From assembly GCA_030841965.1 (NCBI GenBank), contig JAUUSJ010000037.1:1-30996 (forward strand): 30,996 bases of DNA, written 5' to 3'. Within the stretch, counting starts at the first letter, position 1. The number at the start of each line of letters is the position of its first letter. The notes under the pieces were generated by a model that worked only from the letters and a program-made list of their open reading frames with translations, did not search any database and was not told the DNA's origin. Below, piece after piece: positions 16,424 to 25,300 of this stretch. Origin of the DNA: Blautia sp. GTDB lineage: Bacteria > Bacillota > Clostridia > Lachnospirales > Lachnospiraceae. Position numbers and translations under genes: made by a program.

Positions 16424-16567
16424 CTTTTACCCTCCATTTGTTTGCTTTTTTATATTTGTTTTTATAGTTGTATTTGTAGGTTTATATGTTTGTTTTTGTA
16501 TGTTTATTTGCTTGTGTGTTTTGCGTGCTTGTTTGTGTGTATTTCTCTCTTTTTTGTTTGTGTTATT

Positions 16568-16596
16568 ATAATAGCACGCTTTTTCTTTGTGTGCAA
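16568..16596 (-). promoter_or_regulatory. Promoter and G-poor leader of iolC operon
   Basis: On the minus strand: TTGCAC (16591-16596), a 17 bp spacer, TATTAT (16568-16573); TATAAT overlaps three bases further on. The predicted leader of about 135 nt (16424-16560) is almost only A, C and T, with repeats such as CACACAAACAAGCA and ACATACAAAAAC, then GGAGGG before iolC. Such a leader should be unstructured. No operator palindrome is evident. The remaining 16597-16857 is T-rich on the plus strand and holds no gene I can support. Confidence 0.6.
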
Positions 16597-16857
16597 TAGT
16601 TTTTTCCTTGTTTTTTGATTTTCTACAAAATGTATATTTTTTATGCTTTTATTCTCGTGTTTTTGTTTATTTTTTCAGCATTTATGATTTTTTCTTTCAT
16701 TAAATGCGTAGATTTTGTGTTACGTGCTTTTTGCGTGCTTTTGTGTTGTGAAAGAATAGAAGAAATGAGGATAGAAGGACATTTTTTGATTGAAAGGTAT
16801 AGATTTGGTGTGTTTTATGAATGAATATATTTTATGAATTGAAAAGGGGGAGGATGG

Positions 16858-17085
16858 GATAATGGGAATAGACGCCAAGAGAGCCGGGAGATATCTGCCC
16901 CGTAAACACGTTCGTTCCCACGATTTTTCGACATACGCTGATTTTTGCCGCCTCCCGCAAACTCACGCCTACGGCGCTCAAACAATGCTCCAGCGGCAAA
17001 GCTAAGTATATCGAAAAATCGCTCCACTCTCTATCGTTTTCGTGACAGATATCTCCCGGCTCTCTCGGCTGTATATTGGTAAAAC
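16858..17085 (-). repeat. Palindromic element, copy 3 (full length, reversed)
   Basis: Outer arms 16874-16902 and 17041-17069 pair at 26 of 29 positions. The core is the reverse complement of copies 2 and 4: inner helix CGATTTTTCG..., then GCCGC/GCGGC, and apical hairpin GCGCC-GTA-GGCGT (minus strand; 16965-16977). The arm sequence after GAGAG is CCGGGA, different from the other copies but self-complementary. It lies between iolC and the accessory stretch, in opposite orientation to copy 4 at the far side of that stretch. Confidence 0.85.
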
Positions 17086-17182
17086 TTTGTAAAATCGCTT
17101 TACTATTGTTTTAAATATGATAACATCGTATCCAAGACTTAATTTTAATAAGGAATGTCGATTTCCTTTCAAGATTTCTATC

Positions 17183-17224
17183 AAAAAAGAACAGCCAGCC
17201 TAAAAAAACTTACGAGCTGACTGT
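17183..17224 (-). terminator. Terminator after the AlbA/Schlafen-type gene
   Basis: On the minus strand CAGTCAGCT (17215-17223) pairs with GGCTGGCTG (17191-17199) with two G-T pairs, followed by TTCTTTTTTGA. It is 40 bp after the stop at 17266. Confidence 0.7.
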
Positions 17225-17265
17225 ATTGGCAGAGCAATCTTATTATTGAATTGGATAAAATATAA

Positions 17266-18594
17266 CTATAGAATAATCCACTTTCCCTTTTGGCTGGAAC
17301 CTTCTCTTTTTATAACACCAGATTTTTTCATAGATTCCATATAATACTTTACTGTACTGTACTTTTCTCCAATGATATCTGCAATTTTTTTCTGGGACAA
17401 CGTTGGATTCTCTTGAATTACTTTCAAAATACGTATGTCAATGGAATTATTACCATCTTGGTTAGCTTGGTTAGTACCTTGGTTAGTATCACTAACCAAG
17501 CTCTTGAACATAACCATAATGTCCTCACGCTTAATTGTATATTCTGGCATAGGGTTTCCAGCTTCTTTGCAACTATCTTTGATTTTTTCAATTCCACGTC
17601 CCCATGCCTCAATAAAACCAGCTCTGAAAAACGTATTGGCGATTAAAGGATTATATGGTCTTGACCGATGCTTTCCCATCAGATCATCTATCGTCCAGTC
17701 TTGCGGAAAAATACAGTCATTCGCAATATAAATTTTATCGTCATACACACTGATTTGAATAGGAATCAATGCACCATAGAATTTGTGTGCAATAGCATTA
17801 AAAACAGCTTCCCTAATTGCATCTTTGGGAAAAGGATAAGTTTCTACCCTTGTTACACCAAAATAAGAAATTTCTGCCTTCAAATATTTTGTAAAAATAA
17901 GATCAACCACTCTATTCGCTTGAGATATTAAAGAGCCATGTATCTCATCCTGATACCGCAGTTCAGAATCCGATTTAAAATAGCCAATCTTAACATACGC
18001 TCCCGGTATCCATTTTTCTGGATTATGATGAAAAAGCAAAATTGCCGCTCTTTTCAGTTACCCATTCTCAATTAAATTCAGGCTATCAAGTAGTTGCTCA
18101 TTGGTAGCATCAATATCTTTACTGTCCATTCTCTTACTGAGAACCGCTTGTTCCCGAAAAATATCAAAACTATCATTTCTTAAATCCTGTACTGCTACCC
18201 CCTGAACTGGCACACTATCCCATGTAATCCCAGTTTTCTGCAACAAAAATTGATTCAATGCCTGTCCCTTCAATTGCTGCTTGGTACTCCCACTCCTATA
18301 ATGATATTCACCTTTATAATTTACAGGATAGCTGTTTGGATTAACGCAAACTTCAATATAATCTTTTCCTTCTTTCTTCAATAAATTCACATCTACAATA
18401 ATACCAAGGATATCTCGCACTTTATTAGGAATATCCTCCAACAACTTTTTGCTATTCTGCAAGCCAATCACTCTACCTTTATCATCTGTACCAATATAAA
18501 TTTTCCCGCCTTGAGCATTCGCAAAACCACATATCCATTTGAGATATTCATCTCGCCAAGACTCTTTCCATTCAATATTTTGGCTTTCCTCCAC
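17266..18594 (-). pseudogene. AlbA/Schlafen-domain ATP-binding protein split by one stop codon
   Basis: Two frames abut in phase and are separated by a single TAA (18058-18060). The upstream part (GTG 18594, after AAGGAGG) has the AlbA_2/Schlafen DNA-binding domain: ESQNIEWKESW, FANAQGGKIYIGTDDKG, YHYRSGSTKQQL. The downstream part starts LKRAAILLFHHNPEKWIPG and carries the C-terminal ATP-binding region (FPKDAIREAVFNAIAHKFY, RGIEKIKDSCKEAG) and a winged helix (TLSQKKIADIIGEKYSTVKY). Together they give about 442 codons, a normal length for these COG2865-type proteins. Homologues usually have an aromatic or other residue at the stop position, so one substitution suffices. A sequencing error or readthrough is the alternative. 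Confidence 0.88.
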
Positions 18595-18803
18595 CAACGT
18601 ACACCTCCTTAGACCTATCTGCAAGCCGTTCTCTCAGCTTTTTATCATATTATTATGAACATAACTTGTTTCTTCTCAATTCGAACCCCTGAATTTTTGC
18701 AACTTCTAAATATGAATTTAACTCCTTAAAATCTTTTGCAAACTTTCTGCATACCACCATGCCCATATGGGAAATACACTAAAATAATATAGTTATAAAT
18801 AAA

Positions 18804-21197
18804 TTATATAAAATGGCTTTTATACCATTTTATGACATCCTCACGGTTCTTATCGAACCACTGAGTTGTCACATAAATCTCCTTACCTTCGTAAACTAAC
18901 GGTCTTTTTCTGTATCTAATAGGACTGCTGTTCCCCCTATTGGCGTTACGATTATCAGCTAAAACAGGATAATCCACACCGCTGAAAAGTTGCTTTGTAT
19001 ATTCTTTTGTTTTTAATTTACTTATCTCATCTGCATCAATTGCATTACTTTTCAATAATCTCGCTATAAACTCATAAGCAAGTTTACCAACTGCTACATT
19101 TCTGTATGTAGATTCATCATCAATATTTAACTCCGACCTATCCTGCTTTTCCTGTATAAGAAACCTAATGTCATGAGAATTAAGATTGAAAAGTTCTGCC
19201 ATAAACTTAATTGTGTTTACCTTTTCCCGACTGTTTTTATTAGTTTCGATATATGCATTTCTTCCTATTTGATAAGCCCTCCTAAGCTTTTCCTTGGACT
19301 CACTAAACCAGGACATTTGATGTGAATGGTAAATTGTCGGCTCAAGTTCATACAAAGTTTCATGGATTTTTCTGTATGCATCTGTCATGTCCAAGGTTTT
19401 AATGACGCTGTCCAATACAGCAATCTGACCTATTCTCTTATTTGTAAAATCGTAATCCTCATCCCAATCGATCCACTCATCTTTTTCTTCTGTTCTATCA
19501 GATGACTTAGGAATCCACCAAATTTTAAGCGCCTTTTCGTACAGCAATTTAGCTTGCTTCTGTATTTCCTTCTCGCCCCATGTATCACACTTTTTAACAA
19601 ATTCATTAAGCGAAAGCTTACTTTCGAGAAATCCCTTTCCAGGCATAGTTTTCTTTACCTGAAATGATGAATTACTATAATCGCTGTTGTAAGCAGTAAG
19701 GGTAAGATTTCCTATGGTATCAACGTATTTTTTGTGTATTAGTTCCCCATTGCTACCCAACTGATTTTTCCATTCTTCTGACAACGTCTGTGGCATGATG
19801 TGTTCTATTGTAAGAGTACCATCTGAAACAAGCTTATCAACCGCAACTTGTTCTCGGTTATTGAAATTCTCGAGCATTTCCAAAATATATTTTTTCATTG
19901 CGGATTTAGTATTGTATAAATCATATGTTGTAAACTTATCCTCAAACTCATGATCGCTCGGAAATCTGCTCTTGCCTGTTCTCTTAAGAATTTCGTATCG
20001 GAAAGCTTCAAAATAACTAATATTATCTGTATCAATATCCCGTTCGATATCCGCACCCATCTGAACAAAAACTTTGTTCAATACATTGGTCGGCAAAGAG
20101 CATATTTCTCTCCTAACTATGTAATTCTCAATAATATTTAATGCATCACATAATTCACCCTCAGATATATCTGAATCATTGAGTGCCTTAAACAAATCCA
20201 TCATAAGCGGGATACATGTTTTAACATCAAGCCTATTAATCCGTTGCAATATTTGTGTATATGGTTTACGGTTATCGCAAGGATTGCTGATTATATGATA
20301 ATATTCGGCAAATTCGAGCATATCCTTTAAAATACTTTCAACTGAGATTCCACTGTTCTGTTGATAATATTTAAATTCCAGATATAGTTTCTTCTCATTA
20401 ATAAGCTTTCGCGTTTTCACATCAAGATAATATCTTATGAATTTGTTCATCTCATTACGATCCACTACGTTTTCCAACGGTTCCCAGTATGTCCTGTAAA
20501 ACTTTTCCTGTTGCTTATTCTTAAGCCCCATGAGCACAAAATTTCGTATTTTATCTGCCGGCTCCAGCTCAAGACCTTTAGAGTTAAGGCTCTCGAAAAT
20601 CATCTGTGGATTATCCCCGTTTTGAGGTTGCAGGCTGATACTCACAATATCAAGTTTTGTGATAGCATCATAAAGTCCTTTTATCTCCTCGATTCCAAGT
20701 TTTGATATTTCATCATAAAAATAACTATAATTTGCGGTTATACTTGTGTTCTCTATTGGCGCTTTGCCGCTCAACAATACATCATAGGCATCATCATCCC
20801 CTTGAACTAATTTTAATTTCAGCTTTTTCTCATCTTCCGCATATTCATCTATCAGATAGGAATTATATATTTTTTCTGGTTTAATGTTAGAAACAGTTAT
20901 TTCCGGATGTGACAATATATAATTCCTAATCGCTAAAAAAAGAAGAGAAACTGTCGTTATCCGCTGCTGACCGTCAATAATAGTATACTCTTCGCAAACT
21001 CCGTTATTTTGGGATACAAACACTATTGACCCAAAAAAGTGAGATTCATATCCTCGTTTATACACATCCGTCAAATCCTTTATAAGCTGGACACAGTTTT
21101 CTTTCTTCCAGCTGTAAGGTCTCTGGTAAACTGGAATGATAAAATTTTTATCTGGACCACCTATAAATCGAAGAATTTGGTTTTCACTTGCTTTCAT
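18804..21197 (-). CDS. DUF262/DUF1524 (GmrSD-like) protein, probable modification-dependent nuclease
   Basis: 797 residues. The N-terminal DUF262 (ParB/GmrS-like) has IPVYQRPYSW (21-30), HFFGSIVF and the nucleotide-handling motif DGQQRITT (75-82). FESLNSKGLELEPADKIRN (201-219) is also diagnostic. The DUF1524/GmrD HNH-type nuclease part has IEHIMPQ (464-470) and GNLTLTAYNSDYSN (496-509). A C-terminal region of about 240 residues is helical and unfamiliar, ending KRPLVYEGKEIYVTTQWF and a Lys/Trp-rich tail. GmrSD-type enzymes are type IV restriction systems that cut modified phage DNA. The ATG overlaps the stop of the upstream XRE gene by 4 bp, so the two are one operon. Confidence 0.88.
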   Translation of the reverse strand: MKASENQILRFIGGPDKNFIIPVYQRPYSWKKENCVQLIKDLTDVYKRGYESHFFGSIVFVSQNNGVCEEYTIIDGQQRITTVSLLFLAIRNYILSHPEITVSNIKPEKIYNSYLIDEYAEDEKKLKLKLVQGDDDAYDVLLSGKAPIENTSITANYSYFYDEISKLGIEEIKGLYDAITKLDIVSISLQPQNGDNPQMIFESLNSKGLELEPADKIRNFVLMGLKNKQQEKFYRTYWEPLENVVDRNEMNKFIRYYLDVKTRKLINEKKLYLEFKYYQQNSGISVESILKDMLEFAEYYHIISNPCDNRKPYTQILQRINRLDVKTCIPLMMDLFKALNDSDISEGELCDALNIIENYIVRREICSLPTNVLNKVFVQMGADIERDIDTDNISYFEAFRYEILKRTGKSRFPSDHEFEDKFTTYDLYNTKSAMKKYILEMLENFNNREQVAVDKLVSDGTLTIEHIMPQTLSEEWKNQLGSNGELIHKKYVDTIGNLTLTAYNSDYSNSSFQVKKTMPGKGFLESKLSLNEFVKKCDTWGEKEIQKQAKLLYEKALKIWWIPKSSDRTEEKDEWIDWDEDYDFTNKRIGQIAVLDSVIKTLDMTDAYRKIHETLYELEPTIYHSHQMSWFSESKEKLRRAYQIGRNAYIETNKNSREKVNTIKFMAELFNLNSHDIRFLIQEKQDRSELNIDDESTYRNVAVGKLAYEFIARLLKSNAIDADEISKLKTKEYTKQLFSGVDYPVLADNRNANRGNSSPIRYRKRPLVYEGKEIYVTTQWFDKNREDVIKWYKSHFI

Positions 21198-21418
21198 TTC
21201 TCGGCGGCTCCTTTCTTTTTAATATATGTTAGCTCTATATCGTATCCGAGCTTATCAAGCATCTCGACAAAATATTTATTAATTATTCCATCTTTCTTTT
21301 TGATTAATCGATTTACATAAGATGGCGTAGTGCCAATCATCTCAGCAAGTTTCGCTTGTGTAGTTTCTGTCTCTATACATTTTACTTTGACATCAACTTC
21401 TATGTTGTTTTTCAGCAT
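21194..21418 (-). CDS. Small XRE-type HTH regulator
   Basis: 74 residues; a single helix-turn-helix domain (TTQAKLAEMIGTTPSYVNRL then IKKKDGIINKYFVEMLDKLG) plus a short basic tail. ATG 21418 has GAGGTG five bases before it; a GTG two codons upstream is the alternative. It ends inside the DUF262 start (ATGA overlap). A near-perfect palindrome at 21440-21475 upstream is its likely operator. Role inferred: repressor of the restriction gene, controlling its level. Confidence 0.85.
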   Translation of the reverse strand: MLKNNIEVDVKVKCIETETTQAKLAEMIGTTPSYVNRLIKKKDGIINKYFVEMLDKLGYDIELTYIKKKGAAEK

Positions 21419-21439
21419 TTTCACACCTCATAATCTCTA

Positions 21440-21475
21440 TTAAAATAAATTACACTTTTTGTGAAATTTATTTTA
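21440..21475. promoter_or_regulatory. Operator palindrome of the XRE-DUF262 operon
   Basis: Arms 21440-21455 (TTAAAATAAATTACAC) and 21460-21475 match as reverse complements at 15 of 16 positions, separated by four Ts. It is 22 bp upstream of the XRE start, where an autorepressor would act. As the ends are AT-rich it may also include promoter elements. Confidence 0.65.
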
Positions 21476-21913
21476 ACACAGAACAGAATAAGATACCAGT
21501 AAAAATTAGAAATTTATACTACGATAAATTGCAGTTCGACAAATTTCCTTATGGGAAACCTCAGAACGTCTGGATAATACGTATCCAACGCTTTTTCAAA
21601 ATCTTGCTATTATAAAATGACAAAGTAACCTTTAACGTAAAATGAGTCGTAAGGAATCCTCCTAATTTTGTTTCGTATAGATTTTGTTTTATTACCTTAA
21701 TTTTACTACAAAAGAAGATAGGATTCCTTATATTTCAGTTATTTTTTTAATTAATTCCATAGGATGTAAGTTTTTATGTCGAGTAAAAAATGGGGGATTG
21801 AGACTTCTTCTCGACATTTAAAATATGACGTAACTTCCTAGCTTGTGAGGAATCCTATTTTGATGCTGAAACTCTATAAAATATCACGTTCTCTTACTAT
21901 CTATTATCACATC
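21476..21913. other. Intergenic region with AGGATTCCTTA inverted repeats
   Basis: No gene is visible. TAAGGAATCCT at about 21651-21661 and its exact complement AGGATTCCTTA at about 21720-21730 bracket roughly 80 bp of AT-rich sequence. A third copy, GAGGAATCCTATTTTG, is at about 21848. Between them ATGTCGAG and CTCGACAT (about 21776-21820) form a second inverted repeat. This looks like the remains of a small mobile or structured element, identity unknown. Confidence 0.5.
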
Positions 21914-22459
21914 TTACAGTGCCTTTCCCATTTGATATGCCCTTTCCATTGCAGAAGTCCCTACAACATCTCCTGGCTTATCTGTACCATATCCAAATAC
22001 AAATCCTCCTTCTGTATTTCCGCCAGCCCGAAAACAACCGATATACTTGCGAAAACTTTCAATCATAGTCGTCATATATTCTTCGGTTGGAGCCTGACCA
22101 GATGCTAGCATATAAAAAGTTTTGTTTGTCAGCAACGGCTCTACCGCATACAAACGGTCAAGAACCGTTTTCATTTGTCCATTCCAAGTATAAAAATATA
22201 CGGGGAAGGCAAAAACAATACTATCTGCGGATTTCACTTTTTCGTAAATCTCATTCATGTCGTCCTTTTGTATACATTGTCCGCCGTTTCGATGGCAAGC
22301 TCCACAGCCAAGACATCCTCTGACAGATTTATCTGTTAAATAAATTTTTTCAGCGTCATGACCTGCTTCTCTTGCTCCTCGAATAAATTCATCTGCCATC
22401 AAGGAAGAATTTCCCTGTTTGCGGGCGCTGCCCGCCAAAACCAATATTTTTTTCTTCAT
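21914..22459 (-). CDS. Flavodoxin-fold iron-sulfur flavoprotein / NADPH-dependent FMN reductase
   Basis: 181 residues. VLAGSARKQGNSSLMADEF (residues 7-25) is the FMN phosphate loop of the NADPH-dependent FMN reductase superfamily. Cys49, Cys52, Cys55 and Cys62 (RGCLGCGACHRNGGQC) make the compact C-x2-C-x2-C-x6-C cluster motif of Isf-type flavoproteins, which bind a [4Fe-4S] centre. SADSIVFAFPVYFYTWNGQMK is the second flavin-binding segment. Cytosolic redox function, partner unknown. It is the last gene after marR-type and MATE genes, 96 bp downstream of the latter, so perhaps a detoxification reductase acting with the pump. Confidence 0.88.
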   Translation of the reverse strand: MKKKILVLAGSARKQGNSSLMADEFIRGAREAGHDAEKIYLTDKSVRGCLGCGACHRNGGQCIQKDDMNEIYEKVKSADSIVFAFPVYFYTWNGQMKTVLDRLYAVEPLLTNKTFYMLASGQAPTEEYMTTMIESFRKYIGCFRAGGNTEGGFVFGYGTDKPGDVVGTSAMERAYQMGKAL

Positions 22460-22555
22460 CTATCTGTCCTCCTAATTTGTATCTTCCAAGCTCTTATTGA
22501 TTCTTGTTTTAGTAATCACCATATTTGCAATAAACTTTGCAGATTGTTTTTTGCA

Positions 22556-23914
22556 TTAGTCATTCCCCCTTCCTGTTACAAGCGATTTTGATATCCATGC
22601 ACCGCCTTTGTAACGCCAAAAGGCAAATACTGCCGTTACCAGCCATGTAAGCCCTGTTGTCAGCCAGATTCCCCACATACCGATGAACGGAATCGCTGTC
22701 AGCAAAAAAGCAAATCCAATTCGAGCAATAATTTCCACAATACCGTTTACTAAGGCATATATAGAATCCCCAGCTCCATTCAACAGATAGCGAAGCACCT
22801 GCACAACTCCAAGCGCCATAAAGAACAGACTTGTAATACGAATACCGCTGGAAGCTAATGAAATAATATCCTGATTTGGTACAAAAATACTCATAACCAA
22901 GCTACCGCCCAGCCAGAAAACTGCCAATAAAATCACCGACACGATTCCGCTAATCCACATAGCAGAACGCATACCTTGTTTCACCCTATCTGGTTTTCCA
23001 GCACCAATATTTTGGCCTGTATATGTTACCATTGCTGTTCCAAGTGCAGCGTAAATCTGCTGTACTAATAATTCAATCTGGGTCGTGGATGTGAAAGCTC
23101 CTATTACGCTTTCTCCAAAACCATTTACAACGCGCTGTAAAGCAATGCTTGAAATATACATCAAAGAATACTGAAATCCAGTTGGTATCCCCACTTTTAA
23201 TGTCTGTCGGATAATCACGCTATCTGGTTTTAAATAATGAACCGTATCATGAAACTGCGGTACTTTTTTGAACGCATAAATGATACATAAAACCGCAGCA
23301 ATCGCCTGTGCCATTACAGTAGCAATGGCAGCACCTACCACTCCCATTCCAAGCGGGACAACAAAAATGATGTCAAGAATGATATTTAATATGCTGCAAA
23401 AGGCAAGAAAAATCAGCGGAGTTTTTGAATCTCCCAATGCTCTTAAAATAGAAAAAGGTGTATAGTAAAGGGATACCGCAAGCAACCCTCCCATAAATAC
23501 TCTCATGTAAGAAACTGCGTCATCCATAAGTGTGGCTGGTGTATTTAACAAAATAAGAATCGGCTTTGTAGCTAATAATGCCACAGCCGTCATAATAAGC
23601 GCTACAATTACGCCGACATATGCTCCATTTGCAATGGCTTTCGCCGTGTTTTTCTTATCTTTCGCACCAAAATATTGAGAAACCACCACACCTGCGCCAA
23701 TAGCGGTTCCCATACACATAGACATAAACATCATAGACAATGCATTTGTTGAGCCTACCGCCGAAAAAGCATTCGCTCCTACAAACTGACCGACAATCAC
23801 GCGGTCTACCAGTGTATATAACTGTTGAAACAAATTTCCAATCAGAACAGGGAATGCAAATTTTAAAAGCAATTTTGACGGCTTTCCCTGTGTCATATCA
23901 ATCGTTTTTGCCAT
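22556..23914 (-). CDS. MATE family multidrug efflux transporter
   Basis: 452 residues with about 12 membrane helices in two homologous halves, normal MATE length. Signatures: KLLLKFAFPVLIGNLFQQLY, ALSMMFMSMCMGTAIGAGVV and QYFGAKDKKNTAKAIANGAY in the first half, and GQNIGAGKPDRVKQGMRSAM in the second. It exports cationic drugs or metabolites using Na+ or H+. It follows the MarR regulator by 96 bp; the gap has a half-site array like the MarR operators. GGAGAG precedes ATG 23914. Substrate cannot be read from the sequence. Confidence 0.93.
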   Translation of the reverse strand: MAKTIDMTQGKPSKLLLKFAFPVLIGNLFQQLYTLVDRVIVGQFVGANAFSAVGSTNALSMMFMSMCMGTAIGAGVVVSQYFGAKDKKNTAKAIANGAYVGVIVALIMTAVALLATKPILILLNTPATLMDDAVSYMRVFMGGLLAVSLYYTPFSILRALGDSKTPLIFLAFCSILNIILDIIFVVPLGMGVVGAAIATVMAQAIAAVLCIIYAFKKVPQFHDTVHYLKPDSVIIRQTLKVGIPTGFQYSLMYISSIALQRVVNGFGESVIGAFTSTTQIELLVQQIYAALGTAMVTYTGQNIGAGKPDRVKQGMRSAMWISGIVSVILLAVFWLGGSLVMSIFVPNQDIISLASSGIRITSLFFMALGVVQVLRYLLNGAGDSIYALVNGIVEIIARIGFAFLLTAIPFIGMWGIWLTTGLTWLVTAVFAFWRYKGGAWISKSLVTGRGND

Positions 23915-23950
23915 ATCATCTCTCCTTTAGTCAATATTTTATAATGTACA

Positions 23951-23995
23951 ATTTTGGGACTAATAGTCTTTTATTTATCCCCCTAAAAAGGGGGA
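23951..23995. promoter_or_regulatory. MarR-type site and GC hairpin upstream of the MATE gene
   Basis: ATTTTGGGACTA (23951-23962) repeats exactly the string at 24492-24503 in the marR promoter, and GACTAATAGTC (23958-23968) is an 11 bp palindrome of the same half-sites. Next to it CCCCCTAAAAAGGGGG (about 23980-23995) forms a hairpin on the MarR-MATE mRNA without a T-run, possibly adjusting expression between the two genes. Confidence 0.5.
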
Positions 23996-24010
23996 ATATT
24001 TTATTGATAT

Positions 24011-24466
24011 TTATTTATTATTAACTTCTCCAAGCATAGCTTCCCGAAAGCTAATCCCATAAATTCGAATAGCTTCCAGTAAATTTTTTCTCTGTTCGGA
24101 AGTCAATTTCTCGAAAGCAGCATATTCCGCTTTTCGGATTTTAGGAATAATTTGTTCTGCGTACACAGTTCCCTCCTTCGTTAAATGAATTGTCTTATTT
24201 CTCCGGTCACTAGGCAATTCCCGAAGCTCAACGATTCCCTTTTTATAAAATCCTGTGACAACCGCATTCACTGTCTGTTTCGGAAGAAATGTTTTTTCGC
24301 AGATTATTTTCTGTGTACATTCTTTTGTAAACATAATCATTGTCAGTATTTGCAGACTCGTATAAGAAATATCCACGGTGCGTGCGTAATCTTCATAAAC
24401 CATATTTATCACATGATATTCCTCACAAAATTGAGACACCTGACTAACAATTTGTGGATCATCCAT
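24011..24466 (-). CDS. MarR family transcriptional regulator
   Basis: 151 residues. A winged helix in the middle (CTQKIICEKTFLPKQTVNAV then VTGFYKKGIVELRELPSDRR) with the typical wing D-R-R-N-K-T-I-H-L-T-KEG, between N- and C-terminal dimerisation helices. Members usually repress an adjacent transporter until a ligand binds. It is first in the operon marR-MATE-flavoprotein, and its promoter is enclosed by two matching palindromes (24485-24550). No ribosome site stronger than GAGGGG lies before ATG 24466. Confidence 0.9.
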   Translation of the reverse strand: MDDPQIVSQVSQFCEEYHVINMVYEDYARTVDISYTSLQILTMIMFTKECTQKIICEKTFLPKQTVNAVVTGFYKKGIVELRELPSDRRNKTIHLTKEGTVYAEQIIPKIRKAEYAAFEKLTSEQRKNLLEAIRIYGISFREAMLGEVNNK

Positions 24467-24484
24467 TTATATCACCCCTCGCTT

Positions 24485-24550
24485 TAGTCTTATTTTGGGA
24501 CTATTTTATCATGTAAATATCGCCTTGTCAATAGTCTAAAATTAAGACTA
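24485..24550 (-). promoter_or_regulatory. marR promoter flanked by two operators
   Basis: Minus strand: TTGACA (24526-24531), 17 bp, TAAAAT (24503-24508). Two 19 bp palindromes with TAGTC/GACTA ends lie at 24485-24503, touching the -10, and 24532-24550, next to the -35. Their centres are 47 bp apart. The arrangement fits cooperative autorepression by the MarR protein. Confidence 0.75.
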
Positions 24551-24825
24551 TTAAAGCTGACTCACGCTGATATATTGTCATTATTATCTTGCCATCTTGT
24601 GACAAGGAAAATTTTATGATATTATGAACATAATGGAATTATTTTACAATTTAAAAAAACGATAAACGATGATTTGTGTATGTAAATGACTTCCTATATC
24701 AATTCAGAGTAAGAGGTATAGTGTAAATTTACCTTCGGATTTCATGAGATAGAGTCCTTCCACGATGTTCCAATAAAGTGATAGAGGCTGTGATTTGTAA
24801 TTTTACCTTATCCCATCCTTATGTT
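24551..24825. other. Intergenic region, no gene seen
   Basis: AT-rich sequence between the marR promoter and the truncated DUF3791-like gene. Short frames exist on the minus strand but none has a ribosome site or recognisable motif. Confidence 0.4.
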
Positions 24826-24957
24826 TTAGTCCGAATAAAATTTTACGCTATTTACCAGGCGGGTTTCCCATTCTTTGAGTACATCGCCACTTTTCATGTT
24901 TTTGTAAGCAGCATAGTATTCCAAAAGATACATGAAAAATTTCATTTCCTCTGTCAT
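24826..24957 (-). pseudogene. Truncated DUF3791-like small protein
   Basis: 43 codons from ATG 24957 (GAGGTG 6 bp upstream): MTEEMKFFMYLLEYYAAYKN then MKSGDVLKEWE. This matches the N-terminal half of small DUF3791-like proteins of Lachnospiraceae, which usually run about 70 residues. Here the frame leaves the family pattern at about residue 32 and stops soon after. It begins 1 bp after the preceding gene's stop, as in intact loci. The usual third partner of such loci (DUF3990) is not present. Confidence 0.55.
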
Positions 24958-24958
24958 T

Positions 24959-25204
24959 TTATTCACCTCGTATATAAATCGAATTTCGTGGGTCTCCAGT
25001 AATTTTTTCACACTCCCAAATTTCAAATAATGCTTCCGCACCAAAATCTGTCATTCCATATTCTTCATTTTCAAGCATTTCATGAGTTTTGGAGCTTACA
25101 AAAAATTTAAAAGCTTCCATTTGACTTAATCCATACTTTTCTGAAATCATTATAACGACTTCGTTATTATAATAATCTATTATTTCAGGATCTAATCGTT
25201 TCAT
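24959..25204 (-). CDS. Small conserved protein of DUF3791/DUF3990-type loci
   Basis: 81 residues, acidic, predicted helical: MKRLDPEIIDYYNNEVVIMI, SEKYGLSQMEAFKFFVSSKT, FGAEALFEIWECEKITGDP, with a C-terminal strand RNSIYIRGE. I recognise the pattern from small genes that precede DUF3791 and DUF3990 proteins in gut Clostridia, where the set has toxin-antitoxin-like organisation; its function is not established. AGAGGTGAG precedes ATG 25204. The downstream partner is truncated, so the locus is probably inactive. Confidence 0.6.
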   Translation of the reverse strand: MKRLDPEIIDYYNNEVVIMISEKYGLSQMEAFKFFVSSKTHEMLENEEYGMTDFGAEALFEIWECEKITGDPRNSIYIRGE

Positions 25205-25300
25205 ATCAATCTCACCTCTTTAAATAAACATTTTTTCAGGCAAAGATTTCATAATATTGTATGACTTCTCTAACTTACACTGTTCCCAATTAAAAGACAA

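Noticed and set aside
16615..16824. Plus-strand hydrophobic frame upstream of iolC
   Set aside because: It results from T-rich sequence (Phe/Ile/Leu codons), has no ribosome site and overlaps the iolC promoter region.
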